This document shows positions 49,400 through 61,363 of a stretch of DNA of 64,000 nt, one piece after another; the stretch's first letter is position 1; every line of letters starts with the position of its first letter. Under the pieces are notes generated by a model that made no database searches, was not told the DNA's origin, and saw only the letters and a program-made list of their open reading frames with translations. This DNA comes from Diadema setosum (lineage: Eukaryota; Echinodermata; Echinoidea; Diadematoida; Diadematidae). The DNA lies in assembly GCA_033980235.1 (NCBI GenBank), contig CM067075.1:26842650-26906649 (forward strand), read 5' to 3'. The position numbers were made by a program, and so were the translations under genes.

Positions 49400-49860
49400 C
49401 ACGTATTAAAAAAAAAAGAATCAAAAAGAATCAAAAAGAAATACGCGCGGACCCGCGGGCTAATATGTCAACCGCGAAATAACTGCTCCTCGCATCTCCA
49501 TTACAGAGATGCAGCCTCTTCTATGGTTTATTTGCACTCGCTTTATTTATTAGCCCGAGTTACCGAGCCTTCAATCCCACCGCTGCCGCTACCGCTCCGT
49601 CATTCGCCGCGCCCAAGTCCTCTTTCTGATTAGGGGTGAGTCCCGCCGGATTCCGCACGTAATATGGATCTGTTTTTCTTTCTCAGTACTTTGATGAATA
49701 CTCGGGAGCGCGGTGGTGTTGAAGAGAGCTATTCTGCGGCTGGGCGCCGCGCCGGTACGCGCCGGAGGTGCTTTTTCCGGATCCTTATACCAGACGCCAT
49801 GCTTGATTCCATGCGCATGCGCGCACGGTAGTGTACTCTGAAGTGACGGGGTTTGTCGAA
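49400..49860. promoter_or_regulatory. CpG-rich block with NRF1-type motif
   Basis: G+C-rich, CpG-dense sequence, for example GGGCGCCGCGCCGGTACGCG. TGCGCATGCGCG at 49812-49823 matches the palindromic NRF1 consensus (YGCGCAYGCGCR), a core promoter signal of many animal housekeeping genes. A donor-like GGGGTGAGT lies at about 49633. I find no first exon with a convincing start codon, so direction and gene are unknown. Confidence 0.4.
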
Positions 49861-50021
49861 AGCGTTTTGATCGCTCTGTTTCTGGGAATAGAGTTATTTA
49901 CAACATTTACAAGCTGTAAAGAGTGGTGACTTCACTCCTGACTACCACTTGTATCCATGTAATGTTTAGTCGAAAGCCCCGTTAATTTTTCTGTCTACAT
50001 GAAAGTAAAATACATGTGTTA

Positions 50022-50245
50022 GGGGCGCTGTGGCAAAATGGATAAGACTCCCGACTCCCAATCGGAGTACCCGAGGTCGATTCCCGCCAAGTGCTTAAAC
50101 CTATGGACAAGGTGTTTTTGCCGACCATGTCCCGCTCGACCCATGTGTATAAGATGGGTACCTGGTAAGGCAGGGTAATAATAAAGGCAGGTCCCTCTGG
50201 TAGAGCAGTGACAACACTATAGAGGCCACCCTGGTTACAGAAAAC
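50022..50245 (+). mobile_element. tRNA-derived SINE, family A copy 2
   Basis: Matches 24206 onward: GGGGCGCTGTGGCAAAATGG, ACTCCCGACTCCCAA, B-box-like GAGGTCGATTCCC (one base off the usual GGTTCGA core) and the shared body (GGTGTTTTTGCC, TCGACCCATG, GTAATAATAAAGGCAGG, CTCTGGTAGAGCAGTG). Its 3' end runs into a trinucleotide array at 50246 instead of a poly-A tail. Confidence 0.85.
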
Positions 50246-50293
50246 ATGATAATGATGATGATAATGATGGTGATGGTGATAATAATAATAATG

Positions 50294-50390
<97 letters not shown>

Positions 50391-50440
50391 TAATAACAAT
50401 AATATTAATGATATTAACAATAATAATAATAATATTTTCA
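50246..50440. repeat. (GAT)n/(AAT)n trinucleotide array
   Basis: GAT/GGT units then long AAT blocks, directly following the SINE 3' end. It generates Ile- and Leu-only frames, which are not genes. Confidence 0.95.
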
Positions 50441-50739
50441 ACGTTTTTATTACAACTACTATCAATGATGTTAATATCAATATCATTATCATCACTGTCA
50501 TTACGGTGTGTTGGACCTATGATGGAATTATTATGTCTTTTTTAACCTCTAAGTTGTTTGTTATACTATAGGTTGATGTATTACCGTCAAAAGAAAGCGA
50601 CGCAAACCGCAAGCTGCACAGATAAGAGTTGCAGAGTGAAAGTGTGTTAAGACATCTGAGAAAGAGAAGGAAGTGTGTGTGCGTGTGTGTTTGTGTGCGT
50701 AACCGCGAGAGAGAGAGAGAGATAGAGGGGGAAATGTAG

Positions 50740-50781
<42 letters not shown>

Positions 50782-51389
50782 TAGAATCATAAACAGGAGG
50801 ATGGAGTGACATTATTGCTATGTGAGATAGAAAAGACAGAGAGAGAAAAAAAATATGGTGAAAATTGTGTGCAGTCGTAGAAAGGAAAAAAACAATACAT
50901 TATTAGAGAAAGAGGGAAGGAGAGATAGAGAAAGAGAGAGACGGAAAGAGACATTGATGCATGGATAAAAGAGAAAGAGAACGTAATGAATTATTGACGC
51001 TCATGCCAAAGATAATTTTACCTCGCAAATATTAGTAGCCGTTAGGCCCCTAATGTAGATAGAGCTCGGGAGAAAACGATATTCATAGCACGTAAATCAT
51101 AAAGCTCGGCAATCGCATTTTTATGGATTTCTGACCGGCCATTTGCGTGCTGTACTGCATTATACACAATCATAACACGTGCGGCAATGCGTAGCGTGCA
51201 TTGGGAAAACATAATAGAATATCCCTCTTTTTGTTTTCTTTATCTTCTATTTTTTCTTCTTTGTTTTCTCCTCTTCATTGATCAAGATGTCCCATTTTGT
51301 CTATGTTGCTTCAGGGTTAGTTTGTGGTTACATTAACCGTGTCGAATGGTGCCCTCGAGTTAGACATCTTTGACGTCAAACACATGCAC
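50441..51389. other. Non-coding stretch with GA runs
   Basis: GA-rich runs at 50707-50728 and 50744-50776 and purine-rich sequence to about 50950. No gene supported. Confidence 0.5.
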
Positions 51390-51440
51390 AAACGCACACA
51401 CACATACACGCACACACACACACACACATACACAAACCAA

Positions 51441-51475
<35 letters not shown>

Positions 51476-51522
51476 GGACACACACACAGACACTCACATA
51501 CATACACAGACACTGAGACACA
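51390..51522. repeat. (CA)n-rich microsatellite
   Basis: CA arrays broken by CTCTCT and ACAGACAC patches. Confidence 0.9.
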
Positions 51523-52460
51523 CAGGCGCAATGCTATTGTATATTATAAAATAAGAATAGAAATTATTAAAAAAAATGAGTCTTTATGTCTCGATCGAAG
51601 AGACTTCATACCTTTTCAACAGTATCGAATTTCATATATTTATATTTGATAATATATATTATGAAAAATATAATATATGTTATATATTTCATATGTTATA
51701 GTATCTAGAAAGAAGAGAAGAGAAGGAAGAGAGAGAGAGAGAGCAGGGGGAGAGAGAGATTGCAAGAGATGATTTGTTATTTCTTTTTGGGCATTTTTTT
51801 TTTATTCGCTAAATCTCCAGTAAGATAATGCTGCATTCTTGCACTCTTTGAAAGCGCCGTATGTGGGGATTGATTCTGCCTCGAGGTAATAATCACGCGT
51901 TGCAAAGAGCGACATTTCACTTTCTCTTTTTTTACGGATTACAAACTCTGCATGCAGGTAAAGAAGGGATTGGTAACAATGAGCTCAAATACCTAAAACC
52001 GAAATCGGTAGCAGATGTGGAAATATGAATCCGGAAAATAGAACACGAATATGAATGTAAATTTCTTTCTTTCCTTTTCAGTCGACACGCTTTCCTATTT
52101 CCATTTCTGTAGTTGTTTGTTTGTTTGTTTCTTTCTTTCTTTCTTTCATTGCTGACTGAAAAAAAAAATGAGAGAAAGAAAAAAAAGAGAAAGAGAGAAA
52201 AAATAAGGTGTTGATTTTTCAATAATTAGTTTTCCGGCAGAGTATTCAAAAACATGCTTATGCCGCCATTTATTCACCAATTCACTATATTTTACTCGCT
52301 TGATTAAGAGCGAGAGAAAAAGAAACACCTCAAATGAGGTAGCAACTCAAACGAGGTTATTGATAATTACGGTGGTGAAATGATAATCACAATGTTAGCG
52401 ATTGCATCATACATGACAATAAAGATATCCCACTTGTGATATGAAACAATAGTAATATCA
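51523..52460. other. Non-coding stretch, nothing recognised
   Basis: A strongly AT-rich, partly self-complementary patch lies at 51628-51705; GA-rich at 51713-51760. No supported exon. Confidence 0.5.
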
Positions 52461-52851
52461 ATAGTAGTAGTCCTAGTAGTAGCAGTAGTAGTAGTAGTAG
52501 CAGTAGTAGTAGTAGTAGTAGTAGTGGTAGTAGTAGTAGTAGTAGAAGTAGTAGTAGTAGTAGTATAGTAGTAGTAGCAGTAGTAGTAGAAGTAGTAGTA
52601 GTAGTAGTGATAGTAGTAGTAGTCGTATAGTAGTAGTAGTAGTAGTAGCAGTAGTAGTAGTAGTAGGAGTAGTAGTAGTAGTAGAAGTAGTAGTAGTGAT
52701 AGTATTAGTAGTAGTAGTAGTAGTAGGAGTAGTAGTAGAAGTAGTAGTAGTATACTACTTCTTTAGAAGTAGTAATAGTAGTAAAAGTAGTAATAGTAGT
52801 ATAAGTAGTAGTAGTATTTTTAGTAGTAGTAGTAGTAGTATAGTAGTAGTG
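52461..52851. repeat. Long degenerate (TAG)n array
   Basis: About 390 bp of AGT/TAG units with scattered single-base variants (CAG, GAG, TGG, AAG, TATAG). Confidence 0.95.
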
Positions 52852-55456
52852 TAATGACAGTGAATCTAATGGTATAATTCTAATTGGTATCAATGAAACA
52901 CACGCATACTAACGATAATAATAAATATTAGAAGAACATTACAGAGAAGAGACAGTAGAATACTGGTTTTGATTACTGGTATTAAAAAAAAAAATCAACA
53001 TTAGTAATATGACGACCAAAACACTGAGAATACATGTATATGATACGCTTGCTTCCTAGTACACATGGTTATCGTGTTATACACAATATTTAGATACTCA
53101 ATGCCGTCTCTGCGTTTAAAGACACTTTCCCCACAATGGTGGGGCGGGGTTGGACTGTATCTTTTTGCTTTCTCCACGACTTTGCACAGCATCAGACTGC
53201 GCGGTTTTCAGGCAGAAAGTGGGTATTCTCCTGGGTGCAAGTGATCATATTCCATCCGTAATTCGCAGGCCAATAGAAAAGATAAAGAGAAGAGAAAGAG
53301 AGAGACAGAGAGAGACAGAGAGAGAGAGAGAGAAGGAGAGAGAGAGAAAAAAAAAGGAAGACCACTAGTTGGGGAGATAAAATATTTTGCATTTCTCTAA
53401 AGGTTAAATGCATTTCGAGTCAATGTAAGAAATCGTATTCATAATATCTCGCGCACACAATGTCCCGCCTCACTTCCTCATTATTGCTCTCCATCTTTCT
53501 CCTTCTGTCTCTCCATCTCTCTCTCTCTCTCTCTTTCTCTTTTTCTGTCTCTCTTCTCTCAGATCTTCTTTTGATATGTCTACACAAAGACGCAAAGACA
53601 CAAACTGTTAATATATGTATGACATATTCTGAGTGAGAATGTATCATTATGTGTACCGGAAATATTCACATTGATACGAACGTGAGTTGAACGGTCAGTC
53701 AAATTCCAATTGTGTTCGCACTGACATTTATCTATACTGCGGTCTTTCTTCCACACAATCCTTAACACCCCCCCCTTCTCCTTCCTTGTATTTTTGTTTT
53801 TATCAATGGCGTTTGCTTTTCGCAATTTTCATTTTTCTTTTTTTTAATGGATTCGATACGTTGTTTTTGTTGTATGTACTTGCTTCATGTTGTTTTAACT
53901 GCAGCTGAATCTTGTTCGGCCATTCAACTTTCATCTGCACATCGTGTTGGTATATGAATAGGTCTGCTATTAACATGTCCTTCTCCCTTCTTTCATTCCT
54001 TTCATTCCTTTCTCTCTTCTTTCTCTTCCCTCCCACCCCCCCACCCCCACCCACACCTGCACTACTTTTTTTTTTTTTTTTTTTTTTTTACTGTCCCCAT
54101 CCCGGTTCTACAACATGCCACACCCCAATCGGCGCTGCCATGCCTGGCAGCAGTATTGAACGCCACAGATTCTTTCTCACAACGTTCAGTGCGTTATTTA
54201 GCCGCCTGCCCGAAAATGGAATAGAAGCAACAGGTTTTTCCTTAGTAACCAACTGAGAATGATAAGCTCCGAAAGCGAGAAATGATTTCGGATTTGTGAA
54301 TAAAAGAGAGAGAGAGAGAGAAAGGGAAAGGAAGAGAAGGGGAAAAAGAACAAAGAGGCGCAACCAACAGGCCCGAGATGCATCTTCCGCGGCTTCGTAC
54401 CTTCATCACGTGGACGTCCACACACTGCTATTACTCTTCGAGGAAGTCAGAGCTAATTACTTCCCTGCATTCACCATCCCGTGGAGATCCTCAAGAGTCC
54501 GTGAAGACGCAAGTGGGTAGTAGGCGCGAAAAACGGCTATACATGCCCAGCAAACACGTGCGTGCAAGGCACAGCCAGGGCCGAATATACTCCTCAACAG
54601 CAATATTATTGCCCGGTCGAGTGACCGTGCAATATTGACTGCCCATCACGCAAGGCAATAACTCTCAACATTCTAATGCTTTGTGATCTTACCTGTGATT
54701 CCTAAGCAGATTGAAAATGCGACACTGACTAATTATTGAAATATCAAGTATTGCCCTGGGCCATTGGAAAGCAGCACAATCGGTAATGAAATATTCACCA
54801 CTGTGAGAACAAAAGGTTTTTTTTTTTCCTTGCTTCAAATGATGTGGTCATTCATGATATAATAACAGTCTTATTCGCAAGTTGTCGTTTGTTATATCAG
54901 CGAGTTGTATATTTTTTTTTTCTTTAATAGACGAATAGCTAGGTGGAGACGGAGTAATTCCTTATCCAACTGTCCAATGCCTACATCGTATACGTTTCAT
55001 CAAAAAACAAACAAACAAAGAACAAACCATTTTATTTCAAAATCTCCGTTATCCTACTGCAGTTTGATAGCTTTATGAAATGAAATTTACTTACCAATCA
55101 ATAACATCGATAACAAAAAAGTATACTCAAAAGCTATAGAAAAAATAATTAAAACAGAACCAACAATGGGTAGCCGGCTAGTCGAGGCCAGTCCTTTCAT
55201 AAAACAAATTATATTACTTATTGGCAATAATTACAGATGTACTTCTAAAATAGTTTCATTCACATTCACATTTATTGAGAATCATTAAATATTATTCAAA
55301 AGGAAATATTCTTCTTAATGATTTGCGAAAAGCGTTCATATCTATCAATAATTACGGCATCCAAATTTTTACATGATTGTTGCATTTTCGCGTGTGTCAA
55401 CATTACTTTTGTTTCCTCTTTTTTGGTGACTCGTATACAAGATTATGCATATATAT
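52852..55456. other. Long non-coding stretch
   Basis: Holds GA repeats (53288-53352), CT-rich (53480-53560), T22-type run (54066-54089), GA (54306-54330) and a short imperfect hairpin (54600-54637). No supported exon. Confidence 0.5.
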
Positions 55457-56619
55457 TGTTACGACCAAAATTACTCTGAGAATGATCGCACAAAAGAAAC
55501 CATCAACTAATGTTCAGGCGGTTTATTAACAGTGATATTGTGGGTACAGACTCGTAATCGGTTTTCACATCAGTACAATAATGATCAATAGAAACAATTA
55601 CAAATCGGTAATGGAATCACTTACACGTATCTGAAATAAGGTAATCCTTTAATTGAAAAGGTCCAAATGCGACGTTCGATGCACAAATGAATAATTCTTG
55701 ACGTGCCGATGAATGATTCCTCCGACGTAACTCCAGAGACACAGGTTGCATTAATCCACAGTATAAATCCGGGGTAAAATCCGCGATATTTGTCCACGGT
55801 ATAATGTTCACAGCGAAACGTGTAGAATCCAAACGTTATGACGACCACGTCCAGTTGATGCGTTGAATGATGATTCACTTTATAATGTCCAGCAAGGAAT
55901 CCAGCCCGTCACAGCTTTGCCGTAATAATGTCCGTTGACACTGAAATATGGAGTCTATCTCCAACGTAGGCAAATTAATTCTCTGCAGGCAAAATGTCTC
56001 CCAGGCCTTATCTCCACAAACACAGTTTGTATAGCAGGTCAGCAGGTAACACAGGACTGACTATAACAAGTCGCTTCAGAGCCAGAAGTGACGTAACTCT
56101 CAGAGCAGAGGTGTTGGGTACTCTGCCTACCTCAGAATTTCTCCGGCTTATATACTATCCATTCAACCCTTTCTAGTACATTCTGTAATTTTCTCCAACC
56201 TGGGGCCACATACCTGAACATACTAGCAAGTCCAAGTTCCAGGAATCCTGGATGACTCACTGCCTAACTATGTGCATAACATCATTGCCAAAATTAACTA
56301 CCAATCACATTGGGTTACAGGGGCAGTGCCTCACTCAGCCAAATATGTAAGCACTTCCTAGAATTTTCTGGAATGGGTGAAATCATTCTAGATTGAGTGA
56401 GGTATAATGTATTTCCTGTCACATGCATGTACTGTAGTTACATTGTATACCACCTAGAAAATTCTCCACTGATCTGGTCAGCCTGTATGTACTATATCTA
56501 TATCATATAGAATGTTCTCCATTAATCTGGTCACCTCGTGTACATACACATTAAAACAACCATGCATACAGCCTTAATACATACGTACATAACCACTTGT
56601 GTGTACATTTGTGACAACA
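55457..56619 (-). mobile_element. Candidate solo LTR
   Basis: Read on the minus strand, the ~1.16-kb sequence starts TGTTGTCACAAATG and ends GGTCGTAACA, so it has TG...CA ends with a short TGTT/AACA inverted repeat. A TATA box (TATATAAGCC, about 56149-56157) precedes an AATAAA signal (55522-55527), giving a plausible U3-R-U5 order. U3 contains two ~38-bp direct repeats (about 56455-56491 and 56508-56546). No retroviral-type genes or second LTR lie nearby. The flanking 5-bp sequences (TATAT, TAATT) do not match, so the target duplication is degraded or the limits are slightly off. Gypsy-like is my guess. Confidence 0.5.
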
Positions 56620-56891
56620 TAATTTCCCCGATGATTCCGAATCGCACTATATAATCCGATTAAAAAGTATGTTTTCCTCTGTAAAAACCACCCCTCCCCT
56701 CTCCCTATAATACCCCGTGCCACTCCCCCAGCGTGCAGTCCGCATGCAATGCCTTCGGCGGATTGAGAAACCCAACGATCTTCGATTCGCATCTCTCGTT
56801 TAACATCATTAGGGTAAACATACTGACAACATGTTATGTCTATTCGTGAGTAGATTCATGCATGGAGCTCGCAGGAGACAAGAGAGATATA

Positions 56892-56933
<42 letters not shown>

Positions 56934-58188
56934 AGAGAGAAGGAGACGGAGAGGTCGGATGAGGAGAGATAAGAATGGGAGGGGGAGGGATGAAAACCAG
57001 AATCGTACTCGGTTTGAAGACGCCAACTTGAACGACGTTTCAGGATCAGCGTTTACTTACATTAACCTTTTCAGCTGTAACTGCCGCGCATCAATCTGTC
57101 TTTATTGTCGTCGTGAAAATAATTCACTGTGGGAGAAATTACTATAAAGAAAAAAAAAAAGAAAGGAAAAAAAAAACAAGCGCGAGAAAGTAGTTCCTTC
57201 CCTTTTCAAGAGAATCATCGAAAGTGCATTATCAGCGAAGCTGGCAGATGTAGAAGAAAAGTCTTATAGCGTTGTATCGGATAAACTGCCGTTGATATTG
57301 GAAAAAAAGGACGAGAGGGACGGGGAGCATTCGCTTCTAATATACTAGAATTTGCAGGTTAACTTCGTTTCAGAAGGAGAGATGTTTCGAATTGACGCTG
57401 ACACAATGCTTGTAAACGCTGCTATGGTGAAGCCAAATTCATGTACATCTTCTTTGGTTTTGGTGATATACAAGCTGTGGAGTGTTGTGTCCTCCGTATT
57501 ACGGGCGTGTCGATTGCTGGCAATGTTTGAACTATACGATGGTAAATGATAGGTTAATTGCCACCATGGAAAAGGTTAGTGTTTGTTGAACATTAACCAG
57601 TGTGATGAATCTAGTTTCTCTATTATACGGGGGATTGGTGCAGGTTTACGAAGGGCCCGCAACCCATCAACCATCCACCCCTCCTTCCCCCCCCCCCCCC
57701 CACTACCACCTCCCCGCCTTGCCAACCTAGTTTTGACAGTTTCTGTGTCAAAGAAATGCATCAGCAGGTGTCGAAATAAGATGGAAGAGAGGGAGGAGAG
57801 GATTTGAACAGAAATCGCACCGGAGTCTTATGTTCGTTTCTTACTATCCCTCTCTCTATCTGTCTACCTCTCTATTTCTCTGTTTGGCGGAGCGAGAAAA
57901 AAAAAATGCATACACTACAGTTGCAGGCATTTTGGGAATGATCATTGAATTGTTTAAAAATAAAACGCGAACATTGATGGTTAATTACACAGGAGCGTAA
58001 CGCCACCTGCACCATATTTTCTGCTACACAAGTTGAAACTGGCCCAATTTCTTCTTGGCTTTAGAAAGGAAAAAGAGAGTTACAGTGATGCTCATTAGCT
58101 GGATTGACTAGAAAACAAATGAAATATCCAGTCACCGTTGGCTTCATGTTTGTTAGGATCTAAAACCTTGACAGCGAAAAACATCGTA

Positions 58189-58234
<46 letters not shown>

Positions 58235-59492
58235 ACACACAAGGACACGCGTACATTATACCCACAGATACATACAAGGGAACCCCCCCCCCCCCGGAAA
58301 AATAAATGCTGGTTGAGACTTCGATCTACATGATATCGTATCTTCAAAATACAAATCCTCGTCACACAAAAACATAATAGTATTATAGATTGATTAACGT
58401 GCCCTGTAACGATGCGTTTAAGTGTGTGTGTGTCTGTCTGTGTTTGCGCGTTTGTTTGTCTGTCTGTGTGTTTTAATGTGTTATTTTGACCTTGTGAACG
58501 GAAGAATTACACTGATCAATGAGGTAGCTTTCCGTCCATCCGTGGATTTAATCGAGCCCCCCAAAATGCGAGACGACGTCCTCTCACTCAAATCCCAATT
58601 TCTCGGCGGTAATCATTCTGTGTAGTCTTTTAATATGTTTCCACACTCGCGCCATTTGTCATTCATCACCCCGTATCAGACCCTTGAATTTGTGCAAATC
58701 GAGCTCAGATTTTAAGTCTTCCACTCTTCGCTGTCAGGGTCGCGTTTCTTCGGCAAGCGGTCATTCGACCCGGCCAATGCTTCAGATCTCGGCAGCCACA
58801 CCGCTCAATCCGCCCATGGCATATCGTTCAACATATCACTCACTTTCTTTCTTTTTTAATACTCTCCTTCGATATCCCACTTTTTTTTTGTCTCTGTCTC
58901 AATCTCTCTAGATCCCCCTTTCTCTATGACTATCTGTATCTATCTGTCTATCTGTCTGTCTTTCTTTCTATCTATCAATCTCTCTTCCTTCTTTTGTCGT
59001 GTTTCCTTTTACCCTCTCTTTTGACGGAAAATTTGGTGAGATAGAGTTTTGGAGTGAAACCGCTGGTAATCGAGATACTATTCGCATAAGGCAGTGATTT
59101 ATTGATTAATTATTGAACCATGTAGAAAAAAAAAATGAATGAAATGAAATGAAATGGAAATGATTATTGATCAAAATATCTTCCATGTCACTTTCACATG
59201 CCTGTGGTCTGGTTGAAAAAAAAAAGAGTGATTTTGTCTTCACTACCGTTAAATCTTATGGTCTTCAAGGTGACTAAAATGTTATTGTATTTATGCCTGT
59301 TTGTGTGGTCGCGCAGTCACAATTGTTATTCTATATTACTGCCTGTTATCATTATTTTGATATTATCATAATCATATTTATTAGTTTCTTTAACAAGCCT
59401 TTTCTGTTTGCTTTGACATAACTATTTTGCATAACTCGATTGCTTTCACGTGTACATCGATTAATATAAATATAAATAATATATATATACAT

Positions 59493-59525
<33 letters not shown>

Positions 59526-59638
59526 CGCACGCGCAAACAGGTGCACCAAAAGGCACAAACAGACACGCTGACATTATCTCCCACACATGGAAACATACCT
59601 TACCATCTTCGTAACATGGCAACGAGATGCAACAAATG

Positions 59639-59640
<2 letters not shown>
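56620..59640. other. Long non-coding stretch
   Basis: Contains GA (56897-56945), C15 (57687-57701), CA (58190-58232), C13 (58283-58295), GT/CTGT-rich (58421-58470), a CT/TATC-rich patch (58885-58985) and TA (59480-59520). A frame at 57352-57549 follows an acceptor-like TTTGCAG but is not convincing. Confidence 0.5.
58190..58232. repeat. (CA)n microsatellite
   Basis: About 21 CA units. Confidence 0.95.

Positions 59641-59685
<45 letters not shown>
59641..59685. repeat. (TA)n microsatellite
   Basis: About 22 TA units. Confidence 0.95.
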
Positions 59686-59689
<4 letters not shown>

Positions 59690-60099
59690 TCCATTATCAC
59701 TGCTACTCTTAAGCCAGTTGATATGATGGGCGTCATTGGAATCATCTCATCAGTATCATTGTTGTCATCCAATGCGGTTCTCCTACCTTCCATCCTTTAT
59801 AAGGATATACATTTGTAAGCCCTCTTTAGGTGTACATCTGTTTGTCGCTTCTAATGCGAATGTGGTATCAAACATAATGCTTGCTTTTACTGCAACATCA
59901 ATTGACTTTGTAAATCAAAATTATGCCCTTGATTTGATTTATGCATTCATTTCTACTTCATATTTAAACAATTATCTATGTATCAAACGGATGGTAATAT
60001 CCTATGTTTTCAATATTTGGTGGACCCATTTGGAAATCAGCGCCCACTGGAAGGGCTACAAACCCACAAGTGGTAAATAAATTCATATGATATCGTAAG

Positions 60100-60102
<3 letters not shown>
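59686..60102. other. Non-coding stretch, nothing recognised
   Basis: A 114-codon frame (59736-60080) has no recognisable motif and no splice context. Confidence 0.45.

Positions 60103-60144
<42 letters not shown>
60103..60144. repeat. (TA)n microsatellite
   Basis: About 21 TA units, directly abutting the hairpin at 60145. Confidence 0.95.
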
Positions 60145-60148
<4 letters not shown>

Positions 60149-60217
60149 GACCTTGCTTCCAAAAGGCGCTAAATCCACCGAAAATGATGGATTTAGGGCT
60201 TGGAAGCAAGCTCTTCA
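60145..60217. mobile_element. Hairpin element at the edge of a TA array
   Basis: The left arm TGAAGACCTTGCTTCCAA...GCTAAATCCA pairs with the right arm TGGATTTAGGGC...TTGGAAGCAAGCTCTTCA; arms of 31-33 bp with few mismatches enclose a ~9-base loop. The left side is a TA microsatellite and the right side resumes with AATGTATATATA. It looks like a mini inverted-repeat element inserted into TA-rich DNA, but only one copy is present here. Confidence 0.6.
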
Positions 60218-61027
60218 TAATGTATATATACATGTTGAATAGAAATATTGATTAATAGGTAGATGGATAGATAGATAGAAAGATAAGTAGATATACCTGC
60301 AAACATAATTTTATATCACATGCACATTATACACACACCTACCCCGAAATACACAATGATTCAACTGTCTCTCTTTATATCATGCTGTGCATATTCTCCC
60401 TCCGAAAGGCTATGGACATATTTATAGTATATTTCCATAATTGCTTGTCGTCCTACCGAGATGACAAGGTCTCGCTGGATTATCCAAACGGAAATGCAAT
60501 TTTCGACTACAAATTTTTCAAGATCTCTGCGTAATTGCATACTCAAGATTTTTCCTTTTTGCAGATCAAAGTTGGCTCTTGTTGTGTGTTTTTTTTCTTC
60601 TTCTTCTTCTTTTTTTTTAGTTGGCCATAAAATCGACTTGAATGTCAGCTGGATATAGAAGCAGAGTAAGATGAAATATGGTCACAAAATGTCAGTGATG
60701 GTTAGGATGAAAAAATATGAGATGATGACGATGGTACTATAGAGACGAAAAAAAAAATGATGGTGGTGCGGGTGGAGGAGGAGGAGGAAAAGATGATTTG
60801 AGAAGAGAAGTAGGAGATGGCGATGAGAAAGAAAAGAGAGATGATGAGAACGAAGACGGAAAGATGACGAAGAAGATAATATCAAGAAGGAAAAGGAAAC
60901 GCTTGTAGGTAATGACGAACACGAGGATATTTGTTGAGGAGAGTAACCTGTAGAAAATGAAACGTACGAAGACGAGGGAGTGAGCAACGTACACTCAGCA
61001 ACGTAATATTTATATTTCATAATTATA
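60218..61027. other. Non-coding stretch with purine-rich tract
   Basis: Purine-rich sequence at about 60725-60905 (GAGGAGGAGG, GAAGAAGAT) produces low-complexity frames. No gene supported. Confidence 0.5.
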
Positions 61028-61363
61028 GCATGCGATCCGCGAATGGTTTTCACCTACCTCTATCTCGTAGTTCTTTTTATCAACGATCTATCATTTACAT
61101 CGGTCCTACCCTGTGGAATTCTCTCCCCTGTGCAATTCCTAATGCTATGAAACTCTTTGAATACGTTTATATCTGGTTACAAAAAAAGCTCTCCTCTATA
61201 ATTACAGCCAAACTCATTGAGGTCAAGAGTATAATCTTTTATCTCTTATGTTTCGAGACATCCTGTATTTTGTTATTGTCATTGTGCGTTTTGTTTTGTC
61301 CTGTTCTTGCGTTTTACTTCCACTCGAACACATTGTAGATAATTGAAATTGAATGAATAATTT
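61028..61363 (+). mobile_element. 5'-truncated non-LTR retrotransposon 3' end (Jockey/CR1/L2-like)
   Basis: A reverse-transcriptase C-terminus is followed by a short T-rich 3' UTR and a tail of ATTGAAATTGAATGAATAA. The insertion is truncated at about 61028. Confidence 0.7.
61030..61338 (+). pseudogene. Reverse transcriptase C-terminal fragment
   Basis: The frame carries LPLSRSSFYQRSIIYIGPTL followed by WNSLPCAIPNAMKLFEYVYI. This fits the conserved end of Jockey/CR1/L2-type reverse transcriptases: basic R-S-x-x-x-Q-R-S-I-x-Y-x-G-P-x-x-W-N-S-L-P, then a helix of the FK-x-x-L-K type. The Phe-Lys helix is altered (FEYVYIWLQKKL), which suggests decay. The polymerase and endonuclease domains are absent. 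The frame's later part (ICFETSCILLLSL-like) probably reads through the 3' UTR. Confidence 0.75.

Noticed and set aside
54600..54637. Imperfect hairpin around GCCCGGTCGAGTGACC
   Set aside because: The stem is bulged and short; no second copy seen, so it is not listed as an element.
57352..57429. Exon beginning VNFVSEGEMFRIDADTMLVN
   Set aside because: Acceptor-like TTTGCAG is present but the donor is poor and the frame continues into unremarkable sequence.
59736..60080. 114-codon plus-strand frame
   Set aside because: Low-confidence composition, no motif, no transcription or splice signals.
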